Assembly: GCA_013289585.1 (NCBI GenBank)
Contig: JABCZR010000019.1
Coordinates: 54,110-118,109, forward strand
DNA from: Acidobacteriota bacterium
GTDB taxonomy: Bacteria; Acidobacteriota; Terriglobia; Acidiferrales; UBA7541
Length of the DNA stretch: 64,000 nucleotides
Direction of reading: 5' to 3'
Position numbers and translations under genes: made by a program. This document shows positions 30,522-41,545 of the stretch, one piece after another (the first letter of the stretch is position 1; each line of letters begins with the position of its first letter). Below the pieces are notes generated by a model. It worked only from the letters and a program-made list of their open reading frames with translations. It did no database searches and was not told the DNA's origin.

Positions 30522-31769
30522 ATGGCCGCCTCCGAGAACCCCAACGCCGCCGGCCGAGTTGCTTTCACGCATCCGAGTTTCGTCCAATTCCAGCTGGCAC
30601 GTTTCTGTATTGTCCTCGCCACAGAGATGCAGTCGGTCGCAGTCGGATGGCAGGTCTATGAACTCACCAAGCGCCCCTTGGACCTCGGCCTCGTTGGACT
30701 GGCCCAGTTTCTTCCCGGGATAGTCCTCTTTCTCGTTTCCGGCCATGCCGCAGATCGTTATGACCGGCGCAAACTTATTCTGCTCTGCTACTCCGGCTAT
30801 GGCGCCTGCTCGGGTCTTCTCTGGCTCCTCAATTTGCGGACACCCCATTCCGTCTATCCGATCTACGCGGTGCTCATTCTCTTTGGCATTGTCCGTTCTT
30901 TCACCGGGCCGGTCAGCCGCGCGCTCCTGCCTCAACTGGTTCCTGTAAAAGACTTCCAGAACGCCGTAGCCTGGGCCTCGATTTTCTTTCAGAGCGCGGT
31001 GATCCTGGGTCCGTCGCTGGGAGGCATCGTCTATGCCGCCGCTCGCGGACCAGCCGCGGTTTACACACTCTCTTTTCTCGCTGCGGCCTCCGCCTTCTTT
31101 CTCACTTCACGGATCGAAGTGCAGCCGAGTGCTCACCCGCGAGAGCCACTGACGGTGCAAACCACTCTGGCTGGCCTCCGTTATATCTGGCGCGAAAAAC
31201 TGATTCTTGGTTCGATTTCTCTGGATCTGTTTGCGGTATTGCTGGGGGGCGCCGTCGCGCTGCTTCCCGTTTATGCGAAAGAGATTCTTCAAACCGGCCC
31301 ATGGGGATTGGGCATTCTTCGCAGCGCTCCCGCCGCGGGGGCTGCCACGATGGCTGTCATTATCGCGCACAGGCCTCTTGGGCGCAGGGCAGGGGCCACG
31401 ATGCTTTGGTGCGTGGCGGGATTCGGTGTGGCCACGATTATTTTCGGGCTGTCTCGAAGTCTCGTAGTTTCGTTGATCGCACTTTTGCTGGTGGGCGCAA
31501 CGGATATGGTGAGTGTGATCGTGCGCCAGATGCTCATTCAGATGGGTACGCCCGATGAAATGCGTGGGCGAGTCAACGCCGTGGATATGGTGTTTATCGG
31601 CGCTTCCAACGAACTCGGCCAGTTTGAATCGGGCCTTACAGCGCAGTGGTTTGGCGTCGTACCCGCGGTGGTCTTGGGCGGTCTAGGAACACTCGTCGTG
31701 ACGGCTTTATGGGCGTGGTGGTTCCCTGAACTGCGTCGCCCACGGGAAAGCGTTAAATCTGCGAGTTAA
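30522..31769 (+). CDS. MFS transporter (EntS/MFS_3-like exporter)
   Basis: A 415-residue major facilitator with about twelve membrane segments. The motif between helices 2 and 3 reads LVSGHAADRYDRRKLILLCY, the MFS GxxxDRxxRR loop, and the layout (SFVQFQLARFCIVLATEMQS start, VGWQVYELTKRPLDLGLVGL) matches the MFS_3 exporters such as EntS that export siderophores or other small molecules. After the C-terminal helices it ends in a short charged tail. It is preceded by a terminator, so it is probably transcribed on its own, with a weak ribosome site before ATG 30522. Substrate unknown. Confidence 0.88.
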   Translation: MAASENPNAAGRVAFTHPSFVQFQLARFCIVLATEMQSVAVGWQVYELTKRPLDLGLVGLAQFLPGIVLFLVSGHAADRYDRRKLILLCYSGYGACSGLLWLLNLRTPHSVYPIYAVLILFGIVRSFTGPVSRALLPQLVPVKDFQNAVAWASIFFQSAVILGPSLGGIVYAAARGPAAVYTLSFLAAASAFFLTSRIEVQPSAHPREPLTVQTTLAGLRYIWREKLILGSISLDLFAVLLGGAVALLPVYAKEILQTGPWGLGILRSAPAAGAATMAVIIAHRPLGRRAGATMLWCVAGFGVATIIFGLSRSLVVSLIALLLVGATDMVSVIVRQMLIQMGTPDEMRGRVNAVDMVFIGASNELGQFESGLTAQWFGVVPAVVLGGLGTLVVTALWAWWFPELRRPRESVKSAS

Positions 31770-31784
31770 CTCCAGATCGCCGAA

Positions 31785-32351
31785 CTATTTTTTCGCCGGG
31801 GCCGGAGTACTGTCAGGCATGGCCATGGACATCGGTGTCGTTGCGCCAGCGGCAAGCTCGGTTCTTACGGCCGCTGAAATTTTGTCCGCGTTCTTTACCA
31901 GCACACTCACCTGCCAGATTTGTGGTTCTGTGAGCTGGCCTTTGAATCCCGGCATTCCCGTCATTCGAATGCCGTTCTCCACCTTCCAATACGATTCCCA
32001 GGCGTCATCGTCCGTCACGCCAACACCATGGAAGAGCTGCGGAGGGGCGGGGTACATTCCTTGCGCGACCGCAGTCTTCGGCGCACCGGGCAATCCATGG
32101 CAAACGGCGCAATTTTCTTTGTAAACCTTCGCCCCGCTTAGCATATTGGGGTCGTCCGCAGGAACCTGTGGCTCAGGATGTGGAAGCTTATTCAGATAGG
32201 AATTCTGGCCCATTTTCGCGAGTTTCTTCTCGAACGGCATCGGCGCCGAAGAAGTGGCGACGGGTGCCATACCCGACGAAAAGTAATAATAAACGCCGCC
32301 AGCGATCAGCAGCACAGCCAACAAGATTCCCAAAATCAAGCCCTTAAACAT
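31785..32351 (-). CDS. membrane-anchored monohaem cytochrome c
   Basis: A 188-residue protein with an N-terminal transmembrane helix (LILGILLAVLLIAGGVYYYF) and one class-I cytochrome c domain. Haem is bound at Cys81-Ala-Val-Cys84-His85 in KENCAVCHGLPG; the sixth ligand is probably a Met in the GIRMTGMPGF segment. The C-terminus is low-complexity, rich in Ala, Met, Ser and Pro. The ATG at 32351 follows a GGGAGAAAA stretch. Its 3' end is 15 bases from the convergent MFS gene. It carries electrons in the periplasm; the oxidase or dehydrogenase partner is not next to it. Confidence 0.88.
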   Translation of the reverse strand: MFKGLILGILLAVLLIAGGVYYYFSSGMAPVATSSAPMPFEKKLAKMGQNSYLNKLPHPEPQVPADDPNMLSGAKVYKENCAVCHGLPGAPKTAVAQGMYPAPPQLFHGVGVTDDDAWESYWKVENGIRMTGMPGFKGQLTEPQIWQVSVLVKNADKISAAVRTELAAGATTPMSMAMPDSTPAPAKK

Positions 32352-32696
32352 TTCTCATTTTCTCCCCGCCCTCCAATTTCGCTGCCCTCTGTTCGACCGA
32401 CGTCCTGCCGCGCTAGTTTACTTATACTCATCATTTCTGCACACAACTAAATCGCCGCCACTTCGGCGTGGCAAATGCATCCCTTTTCGGGAAGTCCAGC
32501 CAGCTCAGCCCTCTAGCCCCCGGAGCGGGCCACTTTCGTAACCATTCTCCTGCGCCAACCGTCTTATTCTAAGCGTGGGCCGGAACTTTGGGCAGGCTCC
32601 AAGCATCACAAAGAGCAGCCCCTAGTCTAGATATGCGAATGTCCCTTCCAGGACAGACTCGCTCGCACAGCCGTGGTACATGACAGGAGCGAACGA
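32352..32696. other. intergenic region before the MdtABC-like operon
   Basis: 345 bases between the divergent cytochrome c and adaptor genes, so it must hold both promoters. I see no clear -35/-10 pair, repeat or RNA gene. An AGGAGC ribosome site (32685-32690) lies before the adaptor start. Confidence 0.5.
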
Positions 32697-34046
32697 ATGG
32701 GCCAACTTAACTCCATGGAGCTGCCAGAGCCGGGCGCCAGTGGCGCCAAGGCGGCGTCGAACAGCGCGCCTGCAAAGTCCCGGTGGTGGCTCTGGGTTCT
32801 CATCCTTGGCGTAATCGCCATCGGAATTTGGTATTTCCGGAGCTCAAAGGCCTCTGGTCAGGCGGCTGCCGATTCTGCCGCGCCCGCCGGAGCCGCCGGT
32901 AAAGGGAAAGGCGGACCAGGCGCGGGAGGGCCTTCTGTTCCGGTCGTGGTTGCCACTGCGCAACACGGCGATTTGCCCGTTTATTTCAACGGTCTCGGCA
33001 CAGTTACCGCTTTCAATACCGTTACCGTTCGCAGCCGCGTGGACGGCCAGCTTAGTAGTGTTGCTTTCAAGGAAGGCCAGTTCGTCCACGAAGGCGATCT
33101 TCTCGCGCAGATCGATCCTCGGCCCTTTCAGGTTCAATTGGAACAGGCTTTGGGCCAGCTCGCCAAAGACCAAGCCCAGCGCAAAGACGCCGAAGTGAAT
33201 CGTGAGCGCTACAAACTCCTCTTCCAGGAAGGCGTCATTCCTCAGCAGCAGCTTGATACACAAGCCGCGCTAGTCGGCCAGTTTGACGGGGCCATCACCT
33301 CGGATCAGAGCCAAATTGACAGCGCCAAACTGCAGCTCACCTATTCCCGCATCACTTCGCCCATCAGTGGACGGATTGGACTTCGTCTCGTGGACGCCGG
33401 TAACATCGTTCACGCCACCGATACCAACGGCCTTCTCGTCATCACCCAGCTTCAGCCGATCTCGGTGATTTTCAGCCTGCCACAAGATCAGCTTCCTCAA
33501 GTGATGGCCAAGCTTCGTGCTGGTGTTCAGCTCGCCGTCGACGCCTACGATCGCGACGACACCGCCAAGATCGCCACCGGCATACTTCAAACCATCGACA
33601 ACCAGATTGATCCGACTACGGGAACGTACAAGCTCAAATCCACATTTCCCAACACGGACAACTCTCTCTTTCCCAATCAATTCGTTAATGTCCACCTTCT
33701 CGTTGATACCAAGAAGAATCTCGTCATCGTTCCCGCCGCGGCCATTCAGCGCGGTCCTCAAGGTACCTATGTCTACGCCGCCGGTTCCGACAACACCGTA
33801 AAGATTCGCGTGGTAACCATCGCGCAGACAACGGGAGACAATGTCGGCCTGAGTGCCGGCTTGAATCCCGGCGAGGTCGTGGTGATCGATGGCCAGGATA
33901 AGTTGCAGGATGGCACGAAGATCACTCCTACGTTTGCTGCCCCCGCGAAAGGCACGAGTGCAAACGCAGCTCCGCTGCCAGCCGCGCCGGCAGCCCCACA
34001 AACTGGAGGCCCATCCAAGGGCCATGCGGCAGGGGCTCCGCGATGA
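32697..34046 (+). CDS. mdtA: MdtA-like RND efflux adaptor
   Basis: Periplasmic adaptor of a multidrug tripartite pump, 449 residues. It has one N-terminal transmembrane anchor ([18 protein letters not shown]) rather than a lipobox, a Gly/Ala/Lys-rich linker, then the MdtA pattern: [20 protein letters not shown], the half-lipoyl [20 protein letters not shown], a helical hairpin ([20 protein letters not shown]), the second half-lipoyl [20 protein letters not shown] and a C-terminal beta domain ([19 protein letters not shown]). It overlaps the next gene by four bases. The ATG at 32697 is chosen for its AGGAGC site. Confidence 0.9.
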   Translation: MGQLNSMELPEPGASGAKAASNSAPAKSRWWLWVLILGVIAIGIWYFRSSKASGQAAADSAAPAGAAGKGKGGPGAGGPSVPVVVATAQHGDLPVYFNGLGTVTAFNTVTVRSRVDGQLSSVAFKEGQFVHEGDLLAQIDPRPFQVQLEQALGQLAKDQAQRKDAEVNRERYKLLFQEGVIPQQQLDTQAALVGQFDGAITSDQSQIDSAKLQLTYSRITSPISGRIGLRLVDAGNIVHATDTNGLLVITQLQPISVIFSLPQDQLPQVMAKLRAGVQLAVDAYDRDDTAKIATGILQTIDNQIDPTTGTYKLKSTFPNTDNSLFPNQFVNVHLLVDTKKNLVIVPAAAIQRGPQGTYVYAAGSDNTVKIRVVTIAQTTGDNVGLSAGLNPGEVVVIDGQDKLQDGTKITPTFAAPAKGTSANAAPLPAAPAAPQTGGPSKGHAAGAPR

Positions 34047-37000
34047 ATCCGTCTCGGCCGTTTATTTTACGGCCGGTCGCCACCACCCTGCTGATGGTCG
34101 GCGTCCTCCTGGTAGGCTTCGTGGCCTTCCGGCAATTGCCCGTCTCCGCCTTGCCGCAGGTTGATTACCCCACGATTCAAGTACAAACTTTCTATCCCGG
34201 CGCCAGCCCCGACGTTATGGCCTCCTCGGTCACCGCGCCCCTCGAGCGCCAGTTCGGCCAGATTCCCGGCCTCAATCAGATGACCTCCACGAGCTCGTTT
34301 GGCAGCTCGCTGATTACTCTCCAATTCGGACTGGACTTGAGCATTGACGTCGCCGAGCAAGGCGTTCAAGCCGCCATCAATGGCGCTTCCAATCTCCTCC
34401 CGCAGGGTTTGCCCAATCCGCCGATCTACAGCAAGGTCAATCCCGCTGACGCGCCCATCATGACCCTGGCGCTCACTTCCACTTCTCTCCCGCTCTCCAA
34501 AGTGGAAGACCTCGCCGACACCACTCTCGCCCAAAAGATTTCTCAGCTTTCCGGTGTGGGGCTCGTCAGCATCAGTGGCGGCCAGCGCCCCGCCGTGCGG
34601 ATTCAAGCCAATCCTACGGCTCTCGCTTCCTATGGACTCAGCCTGGAAGATCTTCGCACCGCTTTGAGCTCCGCCAATGTGGATCAGGCTAAAGGCACTT
34701 TTGATGGCTTGCATCAGGCCTACACCATCGGCGCAAATGATCAGCTCATCTCCAGCGACAGTTACAAGCCGATCATCGTCGCCTATCGCAATGGCGCGCC
34801 CGTGCGCCTCACCGATGTCGCCACCGTGTTGGATGGCGTGGAAAACGTCAAACAAGCCGCCTGGGCCAATCAGAATCCCGCCGTCATTCTGAATATTCAG
34901 CGTCAGCCCGGCGCGAACATCATCGCCGTTGTCGACCGCGTCACGAAGCTCCTGCCTCAGCTCAAAGCCGCGCTTCCCGCCGCCGTCAAAGTTGAGGTTC
35001 TCACGGATCGCACCACCACGATTCGCGCCTCCGTGGAAGACGTTCAGTTCACGCTGGTGCTCACTGTCGCGCTTGTCGTCATGGTCATTTTTCTTTTTCT
35101 CCGCAGCGTTCGCGCCACCGTTATTCCCAGCGTCGCCGTTCCTCTTTCTCTTATTGGCACTTTCGCGGTGATGTATGTCCTCGGTTACAGCCTGAACAAT
35201 CTTTCGCTCATGGCCCTCACTATTTCCACCGGCTTCGTCGTCGACGATGCCATCGTAATGATCGAAAATATCAGCCGCTACATCGAAGAGGGCGAATCGC
35301 CGCTGCAAGCCGCGTTGAAAGGTTCGGAACAAATCGGTTTTACCATCGTTTCTCTCACCGTCTCGCTTATCGCCGTGCTCATCCCACTTCTGTTCATGGG
35401 CGATATCGTCGGCCGTCTCTTCCGCGAATTTGCCGTCACTCTAGCCGTTACTATTCTCGTCTCCGCTTTTGTTTCCCTAACCCTCACCCCGATGATGTGC
35501 GCCAAACTCCTCCGACATCACAAAAAGGAGGAAGAGGGCTGGTTTTATCGCAAGTCCGAGGACGGCTTTAATGCCGTCATCGCTTTCTACGGCCGCACGC
35601 TGAAGTTTGTCCTGCGCTTCCGCACCACCACTCTCCTCGTTACCGTGGCCACCCTGGTTGGCACTATTCTTCTGTATATCTACGTTCCCAAGGGATTTTT
35701 CCCGGTGCAGGACACCGGCGTGATTCTGGGCGTTTCCGAAGGCGCCCAAAACATTTCCTTTGCGGCCATGGCCCAGCGCCAGCAGGAACTGGCAACCGTC
35801 ATCCTCAAAGACACTGCGGTTGAAAGCCTTTCCTCCTTTATCGGCATCGACGGCACCAACACCACGCTCAATAGCGGCCGCATCCAGATCAATCTCAGGC
35901 CGCTCGCCCAGCGCAAGATCAGCGCTTCCGATGTCATCCGCCGCCTCCAGCCTGAAATCGCCAAAATCGACGGCATCTCACTCTTCCTTCAACCCGTTCA
36001 GGACTTGACCGTCGAGGATCGCGTGAGCCGTACTCAATTTCAGTACAGCCTGGAAGACGTAGATCCCAAGGAGCTCGCGTATTGGACTTCCCGGTTCATC
36101 GATAAACTGAAAGCACTACCCGAGCTTCGGGACGTCGCCAGTGACCAGTTAAACCAGGGCCTCGTTGCCGCGCTCACCATTGACCGCGACTCCGCTTCGC
36201 GCCTCGGAATTCTTCCCGCCGATATTGACAACACGCTCTATGACGCGTTCGGCCAGCGCCAGGTCTCCACCATTTTCACCCAGCTGAATCAATATCACGT
36301 GGTCATGGAAGTGGATCCGCAATTCCAGCAGAATCCCGATTCGCTGAAAAACATCTACGTAAAATCTTCCAATGGCACTCAAGTGCCCCTCAGCGCGTTC
36401 ACGCGCTTCGAGCCCGACGCCGCGGCTCTGGCGCTGAACCACCAGGGCCAGTTTCCGGTTGTCACTCTCTCTTTCAACCTGGCTCCCAATGCTGCGCTCG
36501 GTGAAGCCGTCGACGCCATAAATCAAGTCAAGCAGGAACTCAACATGCCCCCGAGCATTCAGGGGACGTTTCAGGGCACCGCGGCGGCCTTCCTGAACTC
36601 TCTTTCGAATGAGCCCATCCTCATTCTCGCGGCGGTGATCACCGTTTACATTGTTCTTGGCGTTTTGTACGAAAGTTACATTCACCCCATCACGATTATT
36701 TCCACTCTTCCCTCCGCCGGTGTCGGCGCTATCCTCGCTCTCCTGATCTGCCGCACCGATTTCAGCGTGATCGCCCTCATCGGAATGATTCTTCTCATTG
36801 GCATCGTCAAGAAAAATGCCATCATGATGATCGACTTCGCTCTCGAAGCTGAGCGCAAGGAAGGCAAGGCGCCGCTCGACGCCATCTATGAAGCCTGCTT
36901 GCTGCGTTTCCGTCCCATTATGATGACCACGATGGCGGCTTTGCTGGGTGGGTTGCCGCTCGCACTTGGCACTGGTGTCGGCTCGGAATTGCGGCGTCCC

Positions 37001-37162
37001 CTGGGAATTACGATTGTCGGCGGCCTGATCCTCAGCCAACTGCTGACGCTCTACACCACCCCGGTGGTCTATCTCGCGTTTGACTGGCTGGCGCACCGCT
37101 TCTCGTTCCACGTCAGCAATCCCGCCGAAGAGCCAGCGCACGAATCCTCCCCGGGAGATTGA
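34043..37162 (+). CDS. mdtB: MdtB-like RND efflux pump subunit
   Basis: First of two RND subunits, 1039 residues. The start [20 protein letters not shown] is characteristic of the MdtB/MdtC branch, and the helix 4 Asp pair appears in [20 protein letters not shown] with the Lys in [38 protein letters not shown] and [10 protein letters not shown] also match. The RND helix pattern and both periplasmic loops are complete. With the following gene it would form a mixed MdtB2C1 trimer as known from Escherichia coli. Ribosome spacing to its partner is three bases. Confidence 0.92.
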   Translation: MNPSRPFILRPVATTLLMVGVLLVGFVAFRQLPVSALPQVDYPTIQVQTFYPGASPDVMASSVTAPLERQFGQIPGLNQMTSTSSFGSSLITLQFGLDLSIDVAEQGVQAAINGASNLLPQGLPNPPIYSKVNPADAPIMTLALTSTSLPLSKVEDLADTTLAQKISQLSGVGLVSISGGQRPAVRIQANPTALASYGLSLEDLRTALSSANVDQAKGTFDGLHQAYTIGANDQLISSDSYKPIIVAYRNGAPVRLTDVATVLDGVENVKQAAWANQNPAVILNIQRQPGANIIAVVDRVTKLLPQLKAALPAAVKVEVLTDRTTTIRASVEDVQFTLVLTVALVVMVIFLFLRSVRATVIPSVAVPLSLIGTFAVMYVLGYSLNNLSLMALTISTGFVVDDAIVMIENISRYIEEGESPLQAALKGSEQIGFTIVSLTVSLIAVLIPLLFMGDIVGRLFREFAVTLAVTILVSAFVSLTLTPMMCAKLLRHHKKEEEGWFYRKSEDGFNAVIAFYGRTLKFVLRFRTTTLLVTVATLVGTILLYIYVPKGFFPVQDTGVILGVSEGAQNISFAAMAQRQQELATVILKDTAVESLSSFIGIDGTNTTLNSGRIQINLRPLAQRKISASDVIRRLQPEIAKIDGISLFLQPVQDLTVEDRVSRTQFQYSLEDVDPKELAYWTSRFIDKLKALPELRDVASDQLNQGLVAALTIDRDSASRLGILPADIDNTLYDAFGQRQVSTIFTQLNQYHVVMEVDPQFQQNPDSLKNIYVKSSNGTQVPLSAFTRFEPDAAALALNHQGQFPVVTLSFNLAPNAALGEAVDAINQVKQELNMPPSIQGTFQGTAAAFLNSLSNEPILILAAVITVYIVLGVLYESYIHPITIISTLPSAGVGAILALLICRTDFSVIALIGMILLIGIVKKNAIMMIDFALEAERKEGKAPLDAIYEACLLRFRPIMMTTMAALLGGLPLALGTGVGSELRRPLGITIVGGLILSQLLTLYTTPVVYLAFDWLAHRFSFHVSNPAEEPAHESSPGD

Positions 37163-37165
37163 TCG

Positions 37166-40100
37166 GTGAATTTCTCCTCCAACTTTTCGGCGCCCTTCAT
37201 CCGACGGCCCGTGGCCACGTCGTTGATCACCATCGCCATACTTCTCTCCGGAGTCGTGGCCTTTCGAATTCTGCCGGTTGCCCCGCTCCCGCAAGTCGAT
37301 TTTCCGACGATTTCCGTGGGTGCCAGCCTGCCCGGCGCAAGCCCGGAAACCATGGCTTCTGCTGTCGCCACGCCGCTCGAACGGCAGTTCGGCCGTATCG
37401 CCGGCGTCACGCAGATGACATCTTCCAGCGGCCTGGGCTCCACGAGCATCACTCTACAGTTCGACCTCAATCGTGATATCAACGCCGCCGCCCGCGATGT
37501 GCAAGCTTCCATCAATGCCGCTCGCAGCCAGCTTCCTGCCGATCTGCCCGGCCAACCCACCTATCGCAAGGTCAATCCGGCGGATGCTCCCATCATGCTG
37601 CTGGCACTGACCTCAGAAAACATTCCACCAGCGGAAATCTACGACGCAGCCAATTCCATCCTCGCCCAGAAACTCGCGCAGGTCGATGGCGTTGGCCAGG
37701 TATTCACATGGGGTAGTGCCAGCCCCGCCGTGCGCGTTGAAGCCAATCCCAATCAGCTCAACAGCTACGGCATCAGTTTGGAGACCATTCGCAAGTCTCT
37801 GCAGTCCTCCAACGCGGACCTTGCCAAAGGCGCTGTCTCCGATTCCGCCCGGACTTGGGCTGTCTCCGATACCGACCAGCTCTTTAAAGCCTACGAGTAT
37901 CAACCTCTGATTGTCGCTGGACACGTGGGTGCCCCAGTCCGTCTGCGCGATGTTGCCGAGGTAGTCGATTCCGTTGAGGACATCCATACTCTCGGCCTCT
38001 CCGGGGGGAAACGCGCAGTCCTCCTCGCCATTTTCCGCCAGCCCGGCGCAAATATGATCGAGACCGTGGACCGCATCGTCGCCTTACTCCCACTGCTACG
38101 CGCTTCCATTTCTCCTTCTCTCCATCTGAGCGTGGCCGTCGACCGCACCACCACGATTCGCGCTTCCGTCCACGACGTGGAAGTCTCGCTCGTGATTTCC
38201 ATCATCCTTGTAATTTTCGTGGTCTTCGCCTTCCTCCGGAATGTTTGGGCCACTATTATTCCCAGCGTCGCTGTCCCGCTTTCTCTCATCGGCACCTTTG
38301 GCGTGATGTACCTCTGCCACTACAGCCTCGACAATCTCTCTCTCATCGCTCTCACCATTTCCACCGGTTTCGTCGTGGATGACGCAATCGTCGTCATTGA
38401 AAACATCGCGCGTCACATGGAAGCGGGCATGAAACCCTTCGACGCGGCCATGAAGGGGGCCAGCGAAATCGGTTTCACCGTTCTCTCGATGAGCACCTCG
38501 CTTGTCGCCGTCTTTATCCCCATCTTGATGATGGGCGGCATCGTTGGCAGGCTCTTCCGCGAGTTTGCGGTGGTGCTCAGCGTGGCCATCGGCGTCTCAC
38601 TCTTCGTCTCTTTGACCACCACGCCCATGATGTGCGCCCGCTTCCTCCGTCATGAAACGGGCAAGCACAACCGGCTCTACCGTTTTTCCGAAAACTCATT
38701 TAACCGGCTCCTAAAAACTTACGATTTCTCTTTGCGTTGGGTGCTTCGCCACCAGTTCCTCATCTTGCTGGTCACCATCGGGACTGTTTGCTTGAATGTC
38801 TATCTTTTCGTCAAGACTCCCAAGGGCTTTTTCCCACAGCAGGACACCGGCCGCATCAACGGCAGTATTCAGGGTGATCAGGATCTTTCTTTTGCCGCCA
38901 TGTCGAAAAAAATGCGCGCGTTGACCGACATTGTGGCGCAAGACCCTGCCGTTGACACCGTAACCGCTTTCACCGGCGGCGGCAGCGGGGGCAGCACGGC
39001 GCGCATGTTTGCCCAGCTCAAACCGCTCAACGAGCGAAAGCTTAGCGCCGACCAGGTCATCGCGCGCATTCGCACCAAGACTGCGGGAATTCCGGGCGCC
39101 GCCCTGTACTTGCAAGCAGTTCAGGACCTCAGCGTTGGCGGTCGCGGGAGTGCCGCGCAATATCAATACACCCTGCAGGCCGATAATTTGGACGACCTTA
39201 CTCATTGGGCTCCCATTCTCCAGAAGCGCCTGGCTACGATTCCCGAGTTGCGTGACGTTAACTCCGATCAGCAGATGCACGGTCTCGAAAGCTCCATCGT
39301 CATCGATCGCGACACCGCTGGCCGCCTGGGCGTCGATGTGCTCGACATTGACAACACTCTCAGCGATGCCTTCGGCCAGCGTCAGGTCTCCAACATTTAC
39401 AAAGGGCTGAATCAATATCACGTCGTCCTGGAAGTGGCTCCGGAGTTCCAGCCGGGCCCGGAGGCCCTCAATTCAATCTACGTACCATCGAACACCGGAA
39501 AACTGGTGCCCCTCAGCGCGTTCGCCCATTACGAGCACTCCAACACCGCTCTCTCCGTCAACCACCAGGGCATCTTCCCGGCTATCACGCTTTCCTTCAA
39601 TCTCGCGCCAGGCGCATCGCTCGGCCCGGCCGTTGAACACATTCAGGCAGCCCAGCGCCAGCTGGGTGTTCCCTCGACCGTGCATGCCACATTCCAGGGC
39701 ACAGCCCAGGCTTATCAGGATTCGCTTTCAAATCAGCCCGTTCTGATCATTACTGCTCTTGCCGCCGTTTACATCGTGCTTGGCATCCTCTACGAAAGCT
39801 TTATCCATCCCATCACCATTCTCTCCACCATTCCTTCGGCCGGCATCGGCGCGCTTCTGGCCATTCAATTCATCAAGTCGGATCTGAATATCATCGCCCT
39901 TATCGGCATCATTCTCTTGATCGGTATCGTCAAGAAAAACGCCATTCTGATGATTGATTTCGCCGTCCAGGTGGAAAGGGAAGAAGGATTGCCGCCAGTC
40001 GAAGCTATCTACAAGGCTTGCCTGCTGCGTTTCCGGCCGATCTTAATGACCACCATGGCCGCGCTTCTTGGCGCCATGCCTCTCGCGCTCGGAACTGGCG

Positions 40101-40282
40101 TCGGCTCCGAGCTGCGACGTCCGCTGGGCATCACCATCGTTGGCGGCCTCATCCTCAGCCAGATGCTCACTCTCTTCACCACGCCCGTCGTCTACATTTA
40201 TATGGATCGCCTGCAAACCTGGATTCGCGGTGCCCGCTCCCACGCGGCGGCGCCGGCTCCCGCCCCTGCCCACTCCGACTAG
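37166..40282 (+). CDS. mdtC: MdtC-like RND efflux pump subunit
   Basis: Second RND subunit, 1038 residues, about as long as its neighbour and clearly paralogous to it (SAPFIRRPVATSLITIAILL start; [38 protein letters not shown]). It begins with GTG at 37166, three bases past the mdtB stop. The C-terminus ends in an Ala/Pro-rich tail. No outer-membrane channel gene accompanies the set, so the TolC-like protein at 19178 or another channel elsewhere is presumably shared. Confidence 0.92.
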   Translation: MNFSSNFSAPFIRRPVATSLITIAILLSGVVAFRILPVAPLPQVDFPTISVGASLPGASPETMASAVATPLERQFGRIAGVTQMTSSSGLGSTSITLQFDLNRDINAAARDVQASINAARSQLPADLPGQPTYRKVNPADAPIMLLALTSENIPPAEIYDAANSILAQKLAQVDGVGQVFTWGSASPAVRVEANPNQLNSYGISLETIRKSLQSSNADLAKGAVSDSARTWAVSDTDQLFKAYEYQPLIVAGHVGAPVRLRDVAEVVDSVEDIHTLGLSGGKRAVLLAIFRQPGANMIETVDRIVALLPLLRASISPSLHLSVAVDRTTTIRASVHDVEVSLVISIILVIFVVFAFLRNVWATIIPSVAVPLSLIGTFGVMYLCHYSLDNLSLIALTISTGFVVDDAIVVIENIARHMEAGMKPFDAAMKGASEIGFTVLSMSTSLVAVFIPILMMGGIVGRLFREFAVVLSVAIGVSLFVSLTTTPMMCARFLRHETGKHNRLYRFSENSFNRLLKTYDFSLRWVLRHQFLILLVTIGTVCLNVYLFVKTPKGFFPQQDTGRINGSIQGDQDLSFAAMSKKMRALTDIVAQDPAVDTVTAFTGGGSGGSTARMFAQLKPLNERKLSADQVIARIRTKTAGIPGAALYLQAVQDLSVGGRGSAAQYQYTLQADNLDDLTHWAPILQKRLATIPELRDVNSDQQMHGLESSIVIDRDTAGRLGVDVLDIDNTLSDAFGQRQVSNIYKGLNQYHVVLEVAPEFQPGPEALNSIYVPSNTGKLVPLSAFAHYEHSNTALSVNHQGIFPAITLSFNLAPGASLGPAVEHIQAAQRQLGVPSTVHATFQGTAQAYQDSLSNQPVLIITALAAVYIVLGILYESFIHPITILSTIPSAGIGALLAIQFIKSDLNIIALIGIILLIGIVKKNAILMIDFAVQVEREEGLPPVEAIYKACLLRFRPILMTTMAALLGAMPLALGTGVGSELRRPLGITIVGGLILSQMLTLFTTPVVYIYMDRLQTWIRGARSHAAAPAPAPAHSD

Positions 40283-40322
40283 CCGGCTCTCCAATTTCTC
40301 TTTTCGAGCTTCCCTTTTCCAA

Positions 40323-41282
40323 TTACGCGCTCCCGATCAACCATCCGGCTAAGAAGACCAGAATACCGCCCACGATCACTTGAAACGCCGCCTGCAAAAA
40401 CGGGGTATCCATATAACGGTGCCGTATATAACTGATGATTCCGAGCTCCGCCGCAACCACGATGATGGCGATCGTCATGGCGACATGAAAATTGCTGATC
40501 AAGAAGGGAAGCGTGTGCCCGATTCCACCCGCGGTTGTCATTAGCCCGGTGATCGCTCCGCGCAACCACGGCGAACCGCGCCCGGTCAGCGATCCATCGT
40601 CGGACTGCGATTCCGAGAATCCCATCGAGATGCCGGCACCGACCGATGCGGCCAACCCAACTAGGAATGCCTTCCAGCTATTCTGGAAAGCGAAGGCGGC
40701 GGCAAACAGAGGAGCCAGCGTCGAAATCGACCCGTCCATCAGCCCTAGAAGTCCCGGCTGCACCACCTGCAGCAGAAACAGCTTGCGGTGCGATTCGTCC
40801 TCCTGCGCCTTGGCGCTCGCCGTCAGATGTTTCTCTTCCAGTTCTCCTGCCGTCCGCTCGTGTTTTCTTTCCTCATCCGCGAGCCTGTTCAGCAATTCCC
40901 TCGTCGAGACATCGGTTGTTCGGCTCGCCGCTCGCGCGTAAAACCGGCTCGCCTCCAGCTCCATCAATTCCGCTTGCTTCCTTGCGACCTTCACTCCCAG
41001 CGGGCGGACCAGCCACACCGGTTTCCTTGTCAAAAAACCCTTCACGTTTTCCCGCCGGATCAGCGGAATGTGGTCCCCAAACCGCTGCCGGAACATCGCA
41101 AACAAGCGATCGCGGTGCCCGACCTCTTCCTGGCGCATCTCTTCGAACATCTCGGCGGTGGATGGGTACTCGTCCCTGAGCGCATCGGCAAACTCACCAT
41201 AAATCCGCCCATCTTCCTCTTCTGCCGCGATCGCAATCGCCAGGATCTCTTTTTCCGTCAGGTCCTTGAACTTTTTCAGCAT
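40323..41282 (-). CDS. mbfA: MbfA-like ferritin/VIT fusion, iron exporter
   Basis: A 319-residue fusion: an N-terminal ferritin-like (rubrerythrin-type) di-iron domain and a C-terminal VIT1/CCC1 membrane domain. The ferritin part shows two iron-binding sets, AAEEEDGRIYGEF with EEVGH (residues 52-56), and ELEASRFYARA with EERKH (137-141). The membrane part (about 170-319) begins VVQPGLLGLMDGSISTLAPL, with the VIT Asp-Gly, followed by several helices and GHTLPFLISNF. This is the MbfA architecture, known in rhizobia to export iron and protect against peroxide. Here it is monocistronic. In rhizobia it is controlled by Irr; no such site was identified upstream. Confidence 0.93.
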   Translation of the reverse strand: MLKKFKDLTEKEILAIAIAAEEEDGRIYGEFADALRDEYPSTAEMFEEMRQEEVGHRDRLFAMFRQRFGDHIPLIRRENVKGFLTRKPVWLVRPLGVKVARKQAELMELEASRFYARAASRTTDVSTRELLNRLADEERKHERTAGELEEKHLTASAKAQEDESHRKLFLLQVVQPGLLGLMDGSISTLAPLFAAAFAFQNSWKAFLVGLAASVGAGISMGFSESQSDDGSLTGRGSPWLRGAITGLMTTAGGIGHTLPFLISNFHVAMTIAIIVVAAELGIISYIRHRYMDTPFLQAAFQVIVGGILVFLAGWLIGSA

Positions 41283-41474
41283 GGCATCCCGTCCTCAACG
41301 TTCTGTGCGAATGCAGAATCGCATAAACTGCTCCGTGAAACCATCGCCAGTCCTGAATTCTATGGACCTGTCCGGGCGAACTGCAGTTTTCCTTTTCTTT
41401 TTCGCCATGTGGACGGAGCGCGAATCTCTTCGCGCTTGCCGCGCCGCTCGCCATCGGCCGCAGTCCGAGTCTCA

Positions 41475-41521
41475 TTCGAATTCGAACGGTGGCGAGTCTG
41501 CATTCGCTACTGTATGATAAT
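41475..41521 (+). promoter_or_regulatory. candidate promoter with 12-bp palindrome before the BNR/VPS10 gene
   Basis: A perfect palindrome TTCGAATTCGAA at 41475-41486 lies 26 bases before TATGATAAT (-10-like, 41513-41521). It sits where a -35 box would be, so it could be an operator. The gene start follows 25 bases further on. Confidence 0.4.
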
Positions 41522-41545
41522 TCGCGCTGAGGAGACTCCTTTTAA

